Of a stretch of DNA of 64,000 nt, positions 44,765-54,432 are shown piece after piece. The notes beneath the pieces were generated by a model. That model was not told the DNA's origin, ran no database searches, and worked only from the letters and a program-made list of their open reading frames with translations. The stretch is from Lachnospiraceae bacterium. GTDB taxonomy: Bacteria; Bacillota; Clostridia; Lachnospirales; Lachnospiraceae. Positions within the stretch are counted from its first letter, which is position 1; each line of letters begins with the position of its first letter. The stretch spans positions 19,205-83,204 of the forward strand of contig JAFZQN010000127.1 of the NCBI GenBank assembly GCA_017620375.1, written 5' to 3'. A program made the position numbers and the translations under genes.

Positions 44765-45811
44765 ATGAAAAAAGAGCTGAAATCCCTGAATATGATAACG
44801 ATATGGGTTATAACCGGTATCCTGGTCGGACTTACCGGTCTTCTTATCGTGCTCTTTATTTCATTTAACAGGTCTCTCAACCGTAAACAGTCCGGAGAAA
44901 CCTATGATAAGTATTATATTATGATAACAGATGATCCTTCTTCGGCTTTTTGGAGATCCATATATGAGTCGGCACTTACAGAAGCCAAGAAGCAGAATGC
45001 TTATGTTGAGATGATAGCGGATAATCTTCCGAGAGACTATTCACAGACCGAACAGATGGAGATAGCTATCTCATCGGGTGCTGACGGTATCATAGTTACC
45101 GCAGGAGAGGCTGAGGGTATGTCCGAGCTTATCGAAAAGGCATATGCAGCCGAGATACCTGTTATCACATTGTTAAATGACAATACCCAGTCGGACAGAC
45201 TTAGTTTTGTAGGTGTGGCTAATTATAATCTGGGAAGAGAATACGGTAAGCTTATAATAGAGATGGCTAATACCAAGACCTTCAGCGGGGATACCATCGA
45301 AGTGACCGTACTGCTCGATGCAGGAGCTGAAGATTCCGGTCAGAATATTCTTTCTTATGCTATTCAGGATGAAGTAAAGATGTATTTAAGCGATAACGTA
45401 GACAAAAAGCCTATCAACATCGAGCTCGCAGCTGTAGATGCATCGAATACCTTCTCGGTTGAAGAATCTGTAAGAAGGCTTTTCTTAAGTGACAAAGAAA
45501 ACATCCCGGATATAATCATATGCTTAAATGAAAATGATACAAACAGTGTGTACCAGATGGTGGTTGATTATAACGAGGTTGGATTGGTAAACATCCTCGG
45601 ATATTATAATTCGGATGCCATACTTAAGGGAATAGAAAGAGATGTTATCTATGCCACCCTTTCCGTAGATACGGATCAGATGGGAAAATACTGTATCGAT
45701 GCTCTTACAGAGTACTACGATATAGGATATACCAGCCAGTATTTCACTGCGGACAGTTATGTTATTGACAAGTCCAATATCAGTGTATACAGGAAGGAGG
45801 GGTCTGAATGA
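44765..45811 (+). CDS. Membrane-anchored sugar-binding sensor protein (XylFII-like)
   Basis: 348 residues. One N-terminal transmembrane helix (about 11-32) is kept as an anchor, followed by a periplasmic-binding-protein-fold domain of the sugar type (Peripla_BP_4; YYIMITDDPSSAFWRSIYESA, SSGADGIIVTAG, FVGVANYNLGREYGK). There is no lipobox. The stop overlaps the start of the histidine kinase gene by 4 bases. The arrangement equals the XylFII-LytS-YesN three-component system of clostridia, where an anchored sugar-binding protein sits on the kinase's sensor domain. I infer the same role; the sugar might be xylose, but this is not proven by sequence. Confidence 0.85.
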   Translation: MKKELKSLNMITIWVITGILVGLTGLLIVLFISFNRSLNRKQSGETYDKYYIMITDDPSSAFWRSIYESALTEAKKQNAYVEMIADNLPRDYSQTEQMEIAISSGADGIIVTAGEAEGMSELIEKAYAAEIPVITLLNDNTQSDRLSFVGVANYNLGREYGKLIIEMANTKTFSGDTIEVTVLLDAGAEDSGQNILSYAIQDEVKMYLSDNVDKKPINIELAAVDASNTFSVEESVRRLFLSDKENIPDIIICLNENDTNSVYQMVVDYNEVGLVNILGYYNSDAILKGIERDVIYATLSVDTDQMGKYCIDALTEYYDIGYTSQYFTADSYVIDKSNISVYRKEGSE

Positions 45812-47280
45812 AAACCAGATTCAAAAACCTTCCTTTGAGGATAAAGATGGCAGGCATTTCATTATCTGTCAACATGCTGGTGTTCCTCATTAATATTGTT
45901 CTTTTAATGGCCATGAACAATATGTCCGATAAGATCGATACTGTATATACTGCCAATCTCCAGCTCAACGAGATCACGAACGCATTAAACGATGTGCAGG
46001 AGAGCATGACCGAATATCTTGACACAAAGACAAGTGATTCCCTGGAAAACTATTATATGAGCTCACAGAATTTTACGGAGCTGATCGAAAACTTAGAAGA
46101 AAGTATCACCGAAAGCCGTCAGGGAAGAATGGAACGCTCCATAAAGAGCATGGCGGAAAACTATCTGGATGAAGTAAGCCAGACCGTAGATGCCAAGCGA
46201 GGCAGAAACGTAGAAAAATACAGGACAAGATATGAAGAGGCCACAAGACTGTACGGGTATATAAATACTTATATATACAGTCTTAATAACGAGCAGTTCA
46301 AGGAAAATTCGGAGAACTACCGTGAGATGCTCACTGCGTTCGGACGTTTTGAAGTGGCAGGCAATGTGATAATGGTTGTGGTCATTTTTACGACTACACT
46401 GCTGATACTGAGACTTACCACCAGCGTGATCAAACCGTTAAGAGCGCTGACTATTTCGGCAAACCGTGTAGCAAAAGGAGATTTTGAGATCTCGACACTA
46501 CCGGTTAATTCCACGGACGAGATAGGTATTGTTACAAAAGCTTTCAACAAAATGGTCGTAAGTATTCAGGATTATATCGAAAAGATCAGACAGAGTGCCG
46601 AGACTGAACGAGAACTTAAAGAAAAAGAGCTGATGATGGAGACGCATCTTAAGGATGCTCAGCTTAAATACCTTCAGGCACAGATCAATCCGCATTTTCT
46701 GTTTAATACTCTGAATGCCGGAGCACAGCTTGCCATGATGGAGGGTGCGGACAGGACATATGAATATGTACAGGTCATGTCAGAGTTTTTCAGGTACAAT
46801 GTTAAAAATGCTTCAAGGACCGTTACCATAGGCGAGGAAGTTGAACTGGTCGATAATTACATATATATTCTGAATGTACGTTTCTCCGGAGAGATACATT
46901 ACGAGAAGGAAATAGACCAAAGCCTTAATGATGTTGAAATGCCCAGTATGATCCTGCAGCCCATAGTTGAGAACTGTGTAAAGCACGGCATCCGTGAGAT
47001 GATGGGTGAAGGAAAGATCAAGATGAGTGTGTATGCACTTGATGATACCGCATGTATCAGGATCGAGGATAACGGAGCCGGTATGGATGAGGAGACCATC
47101 GAAAGTTTAAAAAACGGTCATCCTGTTACCGACAAAAAGGATTCAAACGGTATAGGCATGGATAATGTTAATGCCAGACTGAAACTTTTCTGCGGGTCGG
47201 AGGATTGCTTCTCAATAGAGAGCGACGGACCGGGAAAAGGTTCAAGGTTTACCATTTATCTGGATAATCCCCAGAGATAG
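45808..47280 (+). CDS. Sensor histidine kinase, LytS/YesM type
   Basis: 490 residues. Two membrane helices (about 14-36 and 185-206) flank an outside helical sensor; HAMP follows (about 207-260), then the His_kinase domain with QINPHFLFNTL (phospho-His about residue 296) and a C-terminal ATPase with IVENCVKHGIR, DNGAGMD, NGIGMDNVNARL. This is the YesM/LytS layout. It starts inside the last codons of the anchored sugar-binding gene (ATGA overlap) and the response regulator follows 34 bp later. Confidence 0.95.
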   Translation: MKTRFKNLPLRIKMAGISLSVNMLVFLINIVLLMAMNNMSDKIDTVYTANLQLNEITNALNDVQESMTEYLDTKTSDSLENYYMSSQNFTELIENLEESITESRQGRMERSIKSMAENYLDEVSQTVDAKRGRNVEKYRTRYEEATRLYGYINTYIYSLNNEQFKENSENYREMLTAFGRFEVAGNVIMVVVIFTTTLLILRLTTSVIKPLRALTISANRVAKGDFEISTLPVNSTDEIGIVTKAFNKMVVSIQDYIEKIRQSAETERELKEKELMMETHLKDAQLKYLQAQINPHFLFNTLNAGAQLAMMEGADRTYEYVQVMSEFFRYNVKNASRTVTIGEEVELVDNYIYILNVRFSGEIHYEKEIDQSLNDVEMPSMILQPIVENCVKHGIREMMGEGKIKMSVYALDDTACIRIEDNGAGMDEETIESLKNGHPVTDKKDSNGIGMDNVNARLKLFCGSEDCFSIESDGPGKGSRFTIYLDNPQR

Positions 47281-47314
47281 GACTTTTATCGATCGGGATA
47301 AAAAAGGAGACTAA

Positions 47315-48895
47315 ATGTATAAGATAATGCTTGCCGATGATGAGGGTATAGTTATTGACTCTCTGAAATTCATAATACAGAAAGAATTCGGTGATGAGTG
47401 TCAGGTGGAATTTGCAAAAACCGGACGTAATGTTATCGAGCTTGCGGAAACCTTCAGGCCGGATATAGCCATTATGGATATCCAGATGCCGGGCATAAAC
47501 GGTATAGAAGCGATGCGTGAGATACGAAAGACCAATGATAAGGTGATCTTTATCGTTATGTCAGCATATGATAAGTTTGACTATGCGAAGGAAGCCATGA
47601 AGCTTGGGTCTATAGAGTATATTACCAAGCCTATGGAGCGTACAAGGATCATCTCGGCTATCAAAAAGGCCATGAATATGGTACAGGAGGAGAGAAACCG
47701 CCGTTCAAACGATCTTATTATAAAAGAAAAGCTTGAAACGGTCATCCCCATACTGGAGAACGGACTTATATATAACATTCTTTTCCACGAGTATTTTGAT
47801 GAGGATATAGAGAATTATAAAACGATGCTTGGGCTTAACTCGGAATATGCATACATGATGCTAATGGTATCGGGAGATGCAAAAGAAGGAAATCACATGA
47901 CCAATGCGCTTGGATCGAGTGTTAAGCTGCAACAGAATTATAAAGAGATAAGAGAATATATCAAACTGTATTTTAACGGTATCGTGGGCTCTGTAATGAG
48001 TAATAAGATAGCGGTCCTTATACCTTGCGATTATGAGGAAATGGACTATACCGAGCGTGTATCGGTCATTACCAATGCACGCGAAATGATACGCAAGCTT
48101 AGTAAGATAACGGATATAGCATTCAGAGTCGGTATAGGAAAGGTTAAGCAGCTATCCCGTATGGATAATTCATACAGGGAAGCGGTAAATGCACTGCTCA
48201 TCACCACAAATACCGTAGCCCATGCAGACGATCTTCCCATAGGCTGTGACTTCCAGGGAGAATATCCGATAGAGCTTGAACTGAAGCTTTTTGAAGAGAT
48301 CGCAAAAGGCAGGACGGACAGTGCATTAAGCGTAGCCAGAGATTTCTTTGAAAGGGTAAAGACAAAGGATATTATGGATGCCAGACTTAAGATCCTGGAG
48401 TTTGTCTTAAGGGCAGAGACAATAGCATATGAAAACGGACTTACTTATAATATAGAAGACAGACGTGATTATCTTCCAAAGATCATGCAGGCTCCGGATG
48501 TGACAGGCCTTTGGGAGTGGTTCAGAGAAAGGATCATATTCTCGAGTACAAGTGTCAATGAAAAGAAGACCGAAAGCACATATGATGTTGTAGAAGCTTC
48601 AAAGAAATATATAGAAGCCAATTATACAAAGAACATAACTTTGGACGATCTTTCCATGGCTGTAAATATCAGTTCTTACTACTTAAGCAGGATATTTAAG
48701 GAAAATACGGGAGAAAACTTCATTGACTACCTTACCCGTTTAAGGATAGAGAGAGCAAAGGAACTGCTCTCTACAACACAGTATTCGATGAAGGAGATAG
48801 GTGTGATGTCCGGATATCCGGATCCCAATTACTTCAGTAAAACATTTAAGAAAAATGTAGGAGTGACACCTACAGAATACAGAGAGGGTACATAA
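47315..48895 (+). CDS. AraC-type response regulator, YesN-like
   Basis: 526 residues. Receiver domain (about 1-125) with acidic ADDE pocket, phospho-acceptor Asp55 (AIMDIQMPG) and Lys105 (TKPM). A long middle (about 130-400) with no clear enzyme motif. Then two AraC-type helix-turn-helices (about 425-520: ITLDDLSMAVNISSYYLSRIFKE, YSMKEIGVMSGYPDPNYFSKTFKK, GVTPTEYR). It should be phosphorylated by the adjacent kinase and activate the downstream sugar genes. The stop codon is directly followed by the TTG start of the next CDS. Confidence 0.95.
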   Translation: MYKIMLADDEGIVIDSLKFIIQKEFGDECQVEFAKTGRNVIELAETFRPDIAIMDIQMPGINGIEAMREIRKTNDKVIFIVMSAYDKFDYAKEAMKLGSIEYITKPMERTRIISAIKKAMNMVQEERNRRSNDLIIKEKLETVIPILENGLIYNILFHEYFDEDIENYKTMLGLNSEYAYMMLMVSGDAKEGNHMTNALGSSVKLQQNYKEIREYIKLYFNGIVGSVMSNKIAVLIPCDYEEMDYTERVSVITNAREMIRKLSKITDIAFRVGIGKVKQLSRMDNSYREAVNALLITTNTVAHADDLPIGCDFQGEYPIELELKLFEEIAKGRTDSALSVARDFFERVKTKDIMDARLKILEFVLRAETIAYENGLTYNIEDRRDYLPKIMQAPDVTGLWEWFRERIIFSSTSVNEKKTESTYDVVEASKKYIEANYTKNITLDDLSMAVNISSYYLSRIFKENTGENFIDYLTRLRIERAKELLSTTQYSMKEIGVMSGYPDPNYFSKTFKKNVGVTPTEYREGT

Positions 48896-49948
48896 TTGAA
48901 AAAAGTATTGGCCTTATGTTTGGTATTAACCTTAATATTTATGCTTTCCGGGTGTTCTTCAAAGGAAGGTGCGGTAGACCCGAAAGCAAGCGTCGAAGAT
49001 GACAGGATACAGATAGCCATGAGCTTTGACTCATTTGTCATAGAAAGATGGCAGCGTGACAGGGATGTATTTGTATCTACTGCTAAAGAGCTCGGAGCCA
49101 ACGTTATCGTACAGAATGCGAACGGTGATGTCGAAAAGCAGAAGGAACAGATAGAATACTTCATAAAAAAAGGCGTGGATGTCATAGTCATAGTATGTAT
49201 AGATTCTGATTCACTGCAGGCTACAGTGCAGAAAGCAAAGAATGAAGGCATAAAGATAATAGCATATGACAGACTTATCACAAATGCCGACATCGATTTA
49301 TACATTACCTTTGATAACGAGATGGTAGGTACCATGATGGCTGAAGCATTGTCAAGGAACGGTGCGTACGGCGGACAGGTGATAATGCTTGAAGGCTCTC
49401 CGTTGGATAACAATGTAAAATCTGTGGAAACCGGCTTTAAGAAAATCTGTGACAGGGATTACATAAATGTCCTCGATTCGATTTTCTGTGACGGCTGGCG
49501 TGCCGAGATAGCAGCTGATTATATTTACGACCATGAGAGTATGGTCATGCTTGCGGACGGTATCATGTGCGGAAACGATAACCTTGCAGGACAGGTTATA
49601 AGAGCACTTTCGGAAAAGCGACTGGCCGGTAACCTGCCTGTGGTAGGTCAGGATGCGGACCTGGAAGCGTGTCAGAGGATAGTGGAAGGAACACAGACCA
49701 TGACGGTATATAAGCCTGTGGAAAAGCTTGCAAAACGTGCGGCTGAGTGTGCGATAGCTCTTGCCGAAGGCGAGAAGATCGCAGGAGATGATGTTACAAA
49801 GTTCAATGACGGAACATATGATATCCCATATATCGGGTTAAGACCTATAGCGGTAACGAAGGATAATATAGACGATGTGATAATAGCCAGCGGATTCCAT
49901 TTGAAAGAGGATGTATACCTTAATATGCCTGAGATGACAAGTGAATAG
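48896..49948 (+). CDS. XylF-like sugar-binding lipoprotein
   Basis: 350 residues. TTG start adjoining the stop of the regulator; AGAGGG lies upstream. Lipobox LSGC (Cys near residue 20), then a two-lobe sugar-binding protein. RIQIAMSFDSFVIERWQRDRD, VQNANGD, IEYFIKKGVDVIVIV, KIIAYDRLITNADIDLYITFDNEMVG match XylF/D-xylose-binding-protein patterns. It is the fourth gene of the sensory block and the second binding protein in it; whether it delivers substrate to MmsAB or only to the sensor is open. Confidence 0.9.
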   Translation: MKKVLALCLVLTLIFMLSGCSSKEGAVDPKASVEDDRIQIAMSFDSFVIERWQRDRDVFVSTAKELGANVIVQNANGDVEKQKEQIEYFIKKGVDVIVIVCIDSDSLQATVQKAKNEGIKIIAYDRLITNADIDLYITFDNEMVGTMMAEALSRNGAYGGQVIMLEGSPLDNNVKSVETGFKKICDRDYINVLDSIFCDGWRAEIAADYIYDHESMVMLADGIMCGNDNLAGQVIRALSEKRLAGNLPVVGQDADLEACQRIVEGTQTMTVYKPVEKLAKRAAECAIALAEGEKIAGDDVTKFNDGTYDIPYIGLRPIAVTKDNIDDVIIASGFHLKEDVYLNMPEMTSE

Positions 49949-49994
49949 CAAGAAAAGAAGAATATTTACCACATAGTAAATTATTGCTGTTATT

Positions 49995-50033
49995 AAGAAG
50001 TGCACTGCAAAAAAGTGCACTTCTTTTTATTTT
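49995..50033 (+). terminator. Terminator between the sensory block and chvE
   Basis: Stem AAGAAGTGCACT/AGTGCACTTCTT (49995-50006 with 50014-50025), then T-rich TTTATTTTG. Strong. Confidence 0.9.
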
Positions 50034-50093
50034 GTTACGGAATATTATCATAAAAATATCAAGAGGTGTAATAATTATTTCCCTTTTGAATGT

Positions 50094-50099
50094 GATAAT
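50094..50099 (+). promoter_or_regulatory. Candidate -10 of the chvE promoter
   Basis: GATAAT preceded by TGT. No good -35 exists 16-18 bp upstream, as expected of an activator-dependent promoter. Region 50034-50093 is AT-rich and would hold the binding site of the YesN-like regulator; I cannot define it. Confidence 0.35.
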
Positions 50100-50146
50100 C
50101 TAGTACCTGTAAACAAAACAAACCATCTTTCATAGGGAGGTATTTT

Positions 50147-51346
50147 ATGAAAAAAAGAATTTTGGGCGTTTTACTTGTTTGTGTAATGGTTTTTTCATTG
50201 CTTACCGCATGCGGCAAGGAAGAAGAAAAGCCTGCTAGCAACAGCGGTACGACAAACAACACCACAAACAACGCGACCAACAATGACAGCAACACAAGCA
50301 CCAATAATGCAACCAACACCAATGAATCTGAAGCACCTGCTACAAACACTGCTTCAAACGGAACCAAGGTTGGTGTTGCAATGCCTACAAAGGATCTTCA
50401 GAGATGGAACCAGGATGGTGACAACATGAAGAAGAAGCTTGAAGAAGCAGGATACGTTGTTGACCTTCAGTATGCTTCAAACGATGTTCCCACTCAGGTA
50501 TCACAGATCGAGAACATGATCAGCTCAGGCTGCAAGGTTCTGGTTATCGCTTCTATCGAAGGTGATTCACTCGGAACAGTTCTTGAGCAGGCTAAGGAAA
50601 AAGACGTTAAGGTTATCGCTTATGACCGTCTTATCATGGGATCTGACGCTGTTACTTACTATGCAACATTTGATAATGAGATGGTAGGTACAAAGCAGGG
50701 CGAGTACATTGAGGAGAAGTTAGGTCTTAAGTCAGGCAAAGGACCTTTCAACATCGAGATCATCACCGGTGACCCCGGCGACAATAATGCAAGATTCTTC
50801 TATAAGGGCGCTATGGATGTTCTTCAGCCTTACATCAACAATGGACAGCTTGTTGTAAAGTCAGGTCAGATCGACTTCGCTACAGTTGCTACACAGAGCT
50901 GGTCAACAGAGAACGCACAGAACAGATTTGATGCTATTATCGCTGCAAACTATTCAGATGGAACACAGCTTGATGCAGTTTTAGCTTCAAACGATTCAAC
51001 AGCTATGGGTGTTACAAACTCTCTTATAGCTAACTACGAAGGAACTCACAGCAATTGGCCCATCATCACCGGTCAGGACTGTGATAAGCCTAACGTAAAG
51101 AACATGCTTGATGGCAAGCAGTCTATGTCAATATTTAAGGATACACGTACTCTTGCAGCTAAGACAGTAGAAATGGTTGACGCTATCATGCAGGGTAAGG
51201 AAGCTCCTATCAATGACAGGGAAACATACGATAACGGAACAGGTAAGATCCCTTCATATCTTTGCGAGCCGGTATTTGCAGATGCATCAAACTATGAAGA
51301 AATCCTCATTAAGTCAGGATACTACACAATGGATGATATTAAGTAA
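50147..51346 (+). CDS. chvE: ChvE-type multiple-monosaccharide binding lipoprotein
   Basis: 399 residues. Lipobox LTAC (Cys about residue 22), an Asn/Thr-rich linker (about 30-65), then a ChvE-like binding domain: VGVAMPTKDLQRWNQDGDNM, KVLVIASIEGDSLGTVLEQA, IAYDRLIMGSDAVTYYATFDNEMVG, and a late IFKDTRTLAAKTVEMV. ChvE of Agrobacterium binds several aldoses for MmsA-MmsB/GguAB import and VirA sensing. Codon use favours AAC, ATC, GCT, consistent with high expression. It has its own upstream region and is followed by a leaky-looking terminator that separates it from mmsA. Confidence 0.93.
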   Translation: MKKRILGVLLVCVMVFSLLTACGKEEEKPASNSGTTNNTTNNATNNDSNTSTNNATNTNESEAPATNTASNGTKVGVAMPTKDLQRWNQDGDNMKKKLEEAGYVVDLQYASNDVPTQVSQIENMISSGCKVLVIASIEGDSLGTVLEQAKEKDVKVIAYDRLIMGSDAVTYYATFDNEMVGTKQGEYIEEKLGLKSGKGPFNIEIITGDPGDNNARFFYKGAMDVLQPYINNGQLVVKSGQIDFATVATQSWSTENAQNRFDAIIAANYSDGTQLDAVLASNDSTAMGVTNSLIANYEGTHSNWPIITGQDCDKPNVKNMLDGKQSMSIFKDTRTLAAKTVEMVDAIMQGKEAPINDRETYDNGTGKIPSYLCEPVFADASNYEEILIKSGYYTMDDIK

Positions 51347-51365
51347 TATCACACAGATTAAAGCA

Positions 51366-51394
51366 CAGGCGGGATCCGTCCCGCCTGCTGTTTT
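51366..51394 (+). terminator. Intercistronic hairpin between chvE and mmsA
   Basis: Stem CAGGCGGGA/TCCCGCCTG with loop TCCG, followed by the interrupted tract CTGTTTT. Likely partial terminator that lets chvE be made in excess of mmsA-mmsB. Confidence 0.75.
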
Positions 51395-51446
51395 GGAAAA
51401 AAAGTTTTCAATGTTAAAAAAGGGACATTGAATGGAGGGAAAAAAA

Positions 51447-52973
51447 TTGGCTAAAATATTGCTGGAAATGAGAGACATAACCAAAACATTCCCCGGTGTA
51501 AAAGCACTCAGTAATGTAAATCTGAAGGTGGAAGAAGGCGAGATACATGCTCTTGTAGGAGAAAACGGTGCCGGAAAATCCACATTGATGAATGTTTTAA
51601 GCGGTATATACCCTTACGGATCCTATGAGGGAGACATCGTCTATGACGGTGAGGTTTGTAAGTTTAACAAGATAAAAGACAGTGAGGCGAAAGGCATAGT
51701 AATCATACACCAGGAGCTTGCACTGATACCATATATGACCATAGCCGAGAATATGTTTCTCGGTAATGAACGCGGAAGTAAATTTCATATTAATTGGAAG
51801 GAAACAAATGATCTTTCGGCTGAATACCTTAAAATGGTAGGCTTAAAAGAACAGCCGCAAGTATTGATCAAAGATATAGGTGTAGGCAAACAGCAGCTCG
51901 TAGAAATAGCAAAGGCCATGGCTAAAAAAGCCAGACTGCTTATACTGGATGAGCCTACGGCATCACTAAATGAAGATGATTCCAAGTCTCTTCTGGATCT
52001 GCTCTTAAAGTTTAAAAAAGAAGGTCTTACATCCATCATAATTTCACATAAGCTTAACGAGGTATCTTACGTGGCGGATAAGATCACAGTCATCCGAGAC
52101 GGCTGTACGATCGAAACGCTTACCAAGGGTGTGGATGATATATCGGAGAACCGCATTATAAAAGGTATGGTCGGACGTGAGATAGAAGACCGTTTCCCGA
52201 AACGCGAGAAGCATATCGGGGATATTAAGATGGAGATCAAAAACTGGACGGTACATCATCCTGTCAACTTCGAAAGAAAAGTAGTGGATGATGTAAGTAT
52301 AAATGTCCGTAAAGGCGAGATAATAGGTATTGCGGGACTTATGGGTGCCGGACGTACCGAACTTGCTATGAGTATATTCGGAAAAAGCTACGGAGAGAGT
52401 ATTTCAGGACATATATTTATAGACGGTAAAGAAGTGCATATACATTCCGTTAAGGATGCCATAGCACATAAACTGGCATATGTTACCGAAGACAGAAAGG
52501 GTAACGGACTTATTCTTTCCAACACTATAAAGATAAATAATTCGCTGGCTAATCTGAAGGGTATAAGTAAACATTCCGTTATCAACAGAGATGAAGAATA
52601 TGCGGCAGCCGTTGATTATAAACAAAAGCTTGCGATCAAATGTCCTACTGTAGAACAGAATGTCGGTAATCTTTCGGGTGGAAACATGCAGAAGGTATTA
52701 CTGGCAAAATGGATGTTTACCGATCCTGAAATACTGATCCTTGATGAACCTACCAGAGGTATCGATGTCGGAGCCAAGTATGAGATATACCTGATCATGA
52801 ATCAGCTGGTAGCCGAAGGAAAATCAGTTATCATGATATCTTCTGAAATGCCTGAGATCCTTGGCATGTGTGACAGGATCTATATAATGAATGAAGGAAA
52901 GATAGTCGGTGAACTTGATGCATCCGAAGCATCACAGGAAGTTATCATGTCCCATATTATCAAGGCCGGTTGA
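51447..52973 (+). CDS. mmsA: Multiple-monosaccharide ABC transporter ATPase
   Basis: 508 residues. Two fused ABC ATPase domains. First: [16 protein letters not shown], signature [12 protein letters not shown], Walker [12 protein letters not shown]. Second: [10 protein letters not shown] (Walker A with altered GxxGxGR, as usual for this class), signature [26 protein letters not shown]. Matches MmsA/GguA/XylG. I place the start at TTG 51447 since GGAGGG (51434-51439) is 7 nt upstream and the family usually begins AKILLEM; ATG 51432 also exists but lies at the ribosome site itself. Confidence 0.93.
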   Translation: MAKILLEMRDITKTFPGVKALSNVNLKVEEGEIHALVGENGAGKSTLMNVLSGIYPYGSYEGDIVYDGEVCKFNKIKDSEAKGIVIIHQELALIPYMTIAENMFLGNERGSKFHINWKETNDLSAEYLKMVGLKEQPQVLIKDIGVGKQQLVEIAKAMAKKARLLILDEPTASLNEDDSKSLLDLLLKFKKEGLTSIIISHKLNEVSYVADKITVIRDGCTIETLTKGVDDISENRIIKGMVGREIEDRFPKREKHIGDIKMEIKNWTVHHPVNFERKVVDDVSINVRKGEIIGIAGLMGAGRTELAMSIFGKSYGESISGHIFIDGKEVHIHSVKDAIAHKLAYVTEDRKGNGLILSNTIKINNSLANLKGISKHSVINRDEEYAAAVDYKQKLAIKCPTVEQNVGNLSGGNMQKVLLAKWMFTDPEILILDEPTRGIDVGAKYEIYLIMNQLVAEGKSVIMISSEMPEILGMCDRIYIMNEGKIVGELDASEASQEVIMSHIIKAG

Positions 52974-53010
52974 GTGCCGAAAAAACTGATGTTTATAGAG
53001 GAGTATCCAA

Positions 53011-54198
53011 ATGAACAAAAAGAAAGTTCTTGAATTTATTAAAAAATATACGATGGTAATCGTACTTGTTCTTGTATTTGGCATGTTTGCGATCACAACT
53101 AAAGGGGACATCCTTCTTCCGGCAAACATCTCAAATATCATATCACAGAACGCTTACGTTTTCATTCTTGCAACCGGTATGCTGCTTTGTATACTGACCG
53201 GTGGAAACATCGATCTTTCGGTTGGTTCGGTTGTCTGCTTTGTTGGTGCTGTAGGTGCCAAACTTATGGTTGAAGCAGGATTTAATATGTATCTGTCGAT
53301 ACTGATCATGCTGATCACCGGTACAGCCATAGGTGCCTTCCAGGCGTTCTGGATCGCGTATGTCAGAATACCTCCGTTCATTGTAACACTTGCAGGTATG
53401 CTTGCATTCAGAGGTTTAAGTAACGTAGTTCTTAACGGTATGACCGTATCCTTAAGAGACCAGAAGGAATTTGTAAATCTTTTCGGTGGCGGCGCAAACT
53501 GTTATATATCCGATATATTCGGTTTTGAAGATATTAACGGTTTATGTCTTATCGTGGGAATCACGGTGGCAGCGCTATTTGTCTTCTTCCAGTTTAAGAA
53601 CAGAGTAACAAAGATCAAGAAGAATTATGAAGTAGAATCAGCAATATCATTTTGGATCAAGACAGGTATCATTGCTGTAACTATTATCGCATTTGCTTTC
53701 AAACTGGCACAGAACAAAGGTATCCCTACAGTACTTATCTGGGTATTCATTGTAATCCTTTTCTATGGTTATATTACATCAAATACCACTGTAGGACGTG
53801 CATTCTATGCAGTCGGAGGTAATGAGAAGGCTACCAAGCTTTCAGGTATCAATACAAACAGGGTTTATTTCATGGCATATACCAATATGGGCTTCCTTTC
53901 CGCATTGGCAGCCATGGTTACAATAGCTCGTCTTACATCTGCACAGCCTACATACGGACAGAACTATGAAATGGACGCTATCGCATCATGTTTCATAGGC
54001 GGCGCTTCTGCATACGGCGGAATCGGAACCGTGCCCGGTGTTATCATTGGTGCGATACTTATGGGTGTCATCAATATGGGTATGTCACTTATGAGTGTAG
54101 ACGCTAACTGGCAGAAAGTAGTAAAGGGTGCAGTACTTCTCGCAGCTGTAGTATTCGATGTAGTTTCTAAGCGCGGAAAGTTATTGGCTTTAGATTGA
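53011..54198 (+). CDS. mmsB: Multiple-monosaccharide ABC transporter permease
   Basis: 395 residues. Integral-membrane permease of the RbsC/XylH/MmsB (BPD_transp_2) family with about ten hydrophobic segments. Family stretches: TGGNIDLSVGS, AFWIAYVRIPPFIVTLAGMLAFRG, the late YGQNYEMDAIASCFIGGASAYGGIGTVPGVIIG. A MmsB-type insertion is present around residues 160-250. It forms the channel with MmsA and receives sugar from ChvE. ATG has GAGGAG 8 nt upstream; a terminator follows. Confidence 0.94.
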   Translation: MNKKKVLEFIKKYTMVIVLVLVFGMFAITTKGDILLPANISNIISQNAYVFILATGMLLCILTGGNIDLSVGSVVCFVGAVGAKLMVEAGFNMYLSILIMLITGTAIGAFQAFWIAYVRIPPFIVTLAGMLAFRGLSNVVLNGMTVSLRDQKEFVNLFGGGANCYISDIFGFEDINGLCLIVGITVAALFVFFQFKNRVTKIKKNYEVESAISFWIKTGIIAVTIIAFAFKLAQNKGIPTVLIWVFIVILFYGYITSNTTVGRAFYAVGGNEKATKLSGINTNRVYFMAYTNMGFLSALAAMVTIARLTSAQPTYGQNYEMDAIASCFIGGASAYGGIGTVPGVIIGAILMGVINMGMSLMSVDANWQKVVKGAVLLAAVVFDVVSKRGKLLALD

Positions 54199-54244
54199 TC
54201 CATGATGTAAGTTTCATGGTTTGATAATTCTCCTTCCTAAAAGA

Positions 54245-54281
54245 CCCCGGAGTCCAGCAGCCTCCGGGGAGTTCTTTTTTT
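54245..54281 (+). terminator. Terminator after mmsB
   Basis: Stem CCCCGGAG/CTCCGGGG (54245-54252 with 54262-54269), then GTTCTTTTTTT. Confidence 0.9.
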
Positions 54282-54291
54282 AAAAAACTAC

Positions 54292-54320
54292 TTGCATTAT
54301 TTTCAATGGTATGGTATAAG
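54292..54320 (+). promoter_or_regulatory. Promoter of rplS
   Basis: -35 TTGCAT (54292-54297), 17-bp spacer, -10 TATAAG (54315-54320). rplS thus no longer depends on the trmD transcript. Confidence 0.7.
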
Positions 54321-54329
54321 TATTATTTG

Positions 54330-54415
54330 TGAATAATTGGTGTTCCGCTGTACTAAGTTTGAAATCAATGGGTGAGATGAAAATCTTTTTTACACGAAGT
54401 AGTAAGAACATCAAA
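54330..54415 (+). promoter_or_regulatory. Structured leader of rplS (candidate L19 leader)
   Basis: GGTGTTC (about 54339-54345) pairs with GAACATC (about 54406-54412), enclosing ~60 nt with an AGAT-GAAA-ATCT hairpin. L19 leaders that control rplS are known from low-GC Firmicutes; this placement fits, but I could not align the consensus. Confidence 0.45.
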
Positions 54416-54432
54416 ATATCAGGAGGTTCAAG

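Noticed and set aside
50034-50093. Catabolite (cre) site or defined YesN operator before chvE
   Set aside because: No match to the cre consensus and no clear repeats beyond AT-richness; left undefined.
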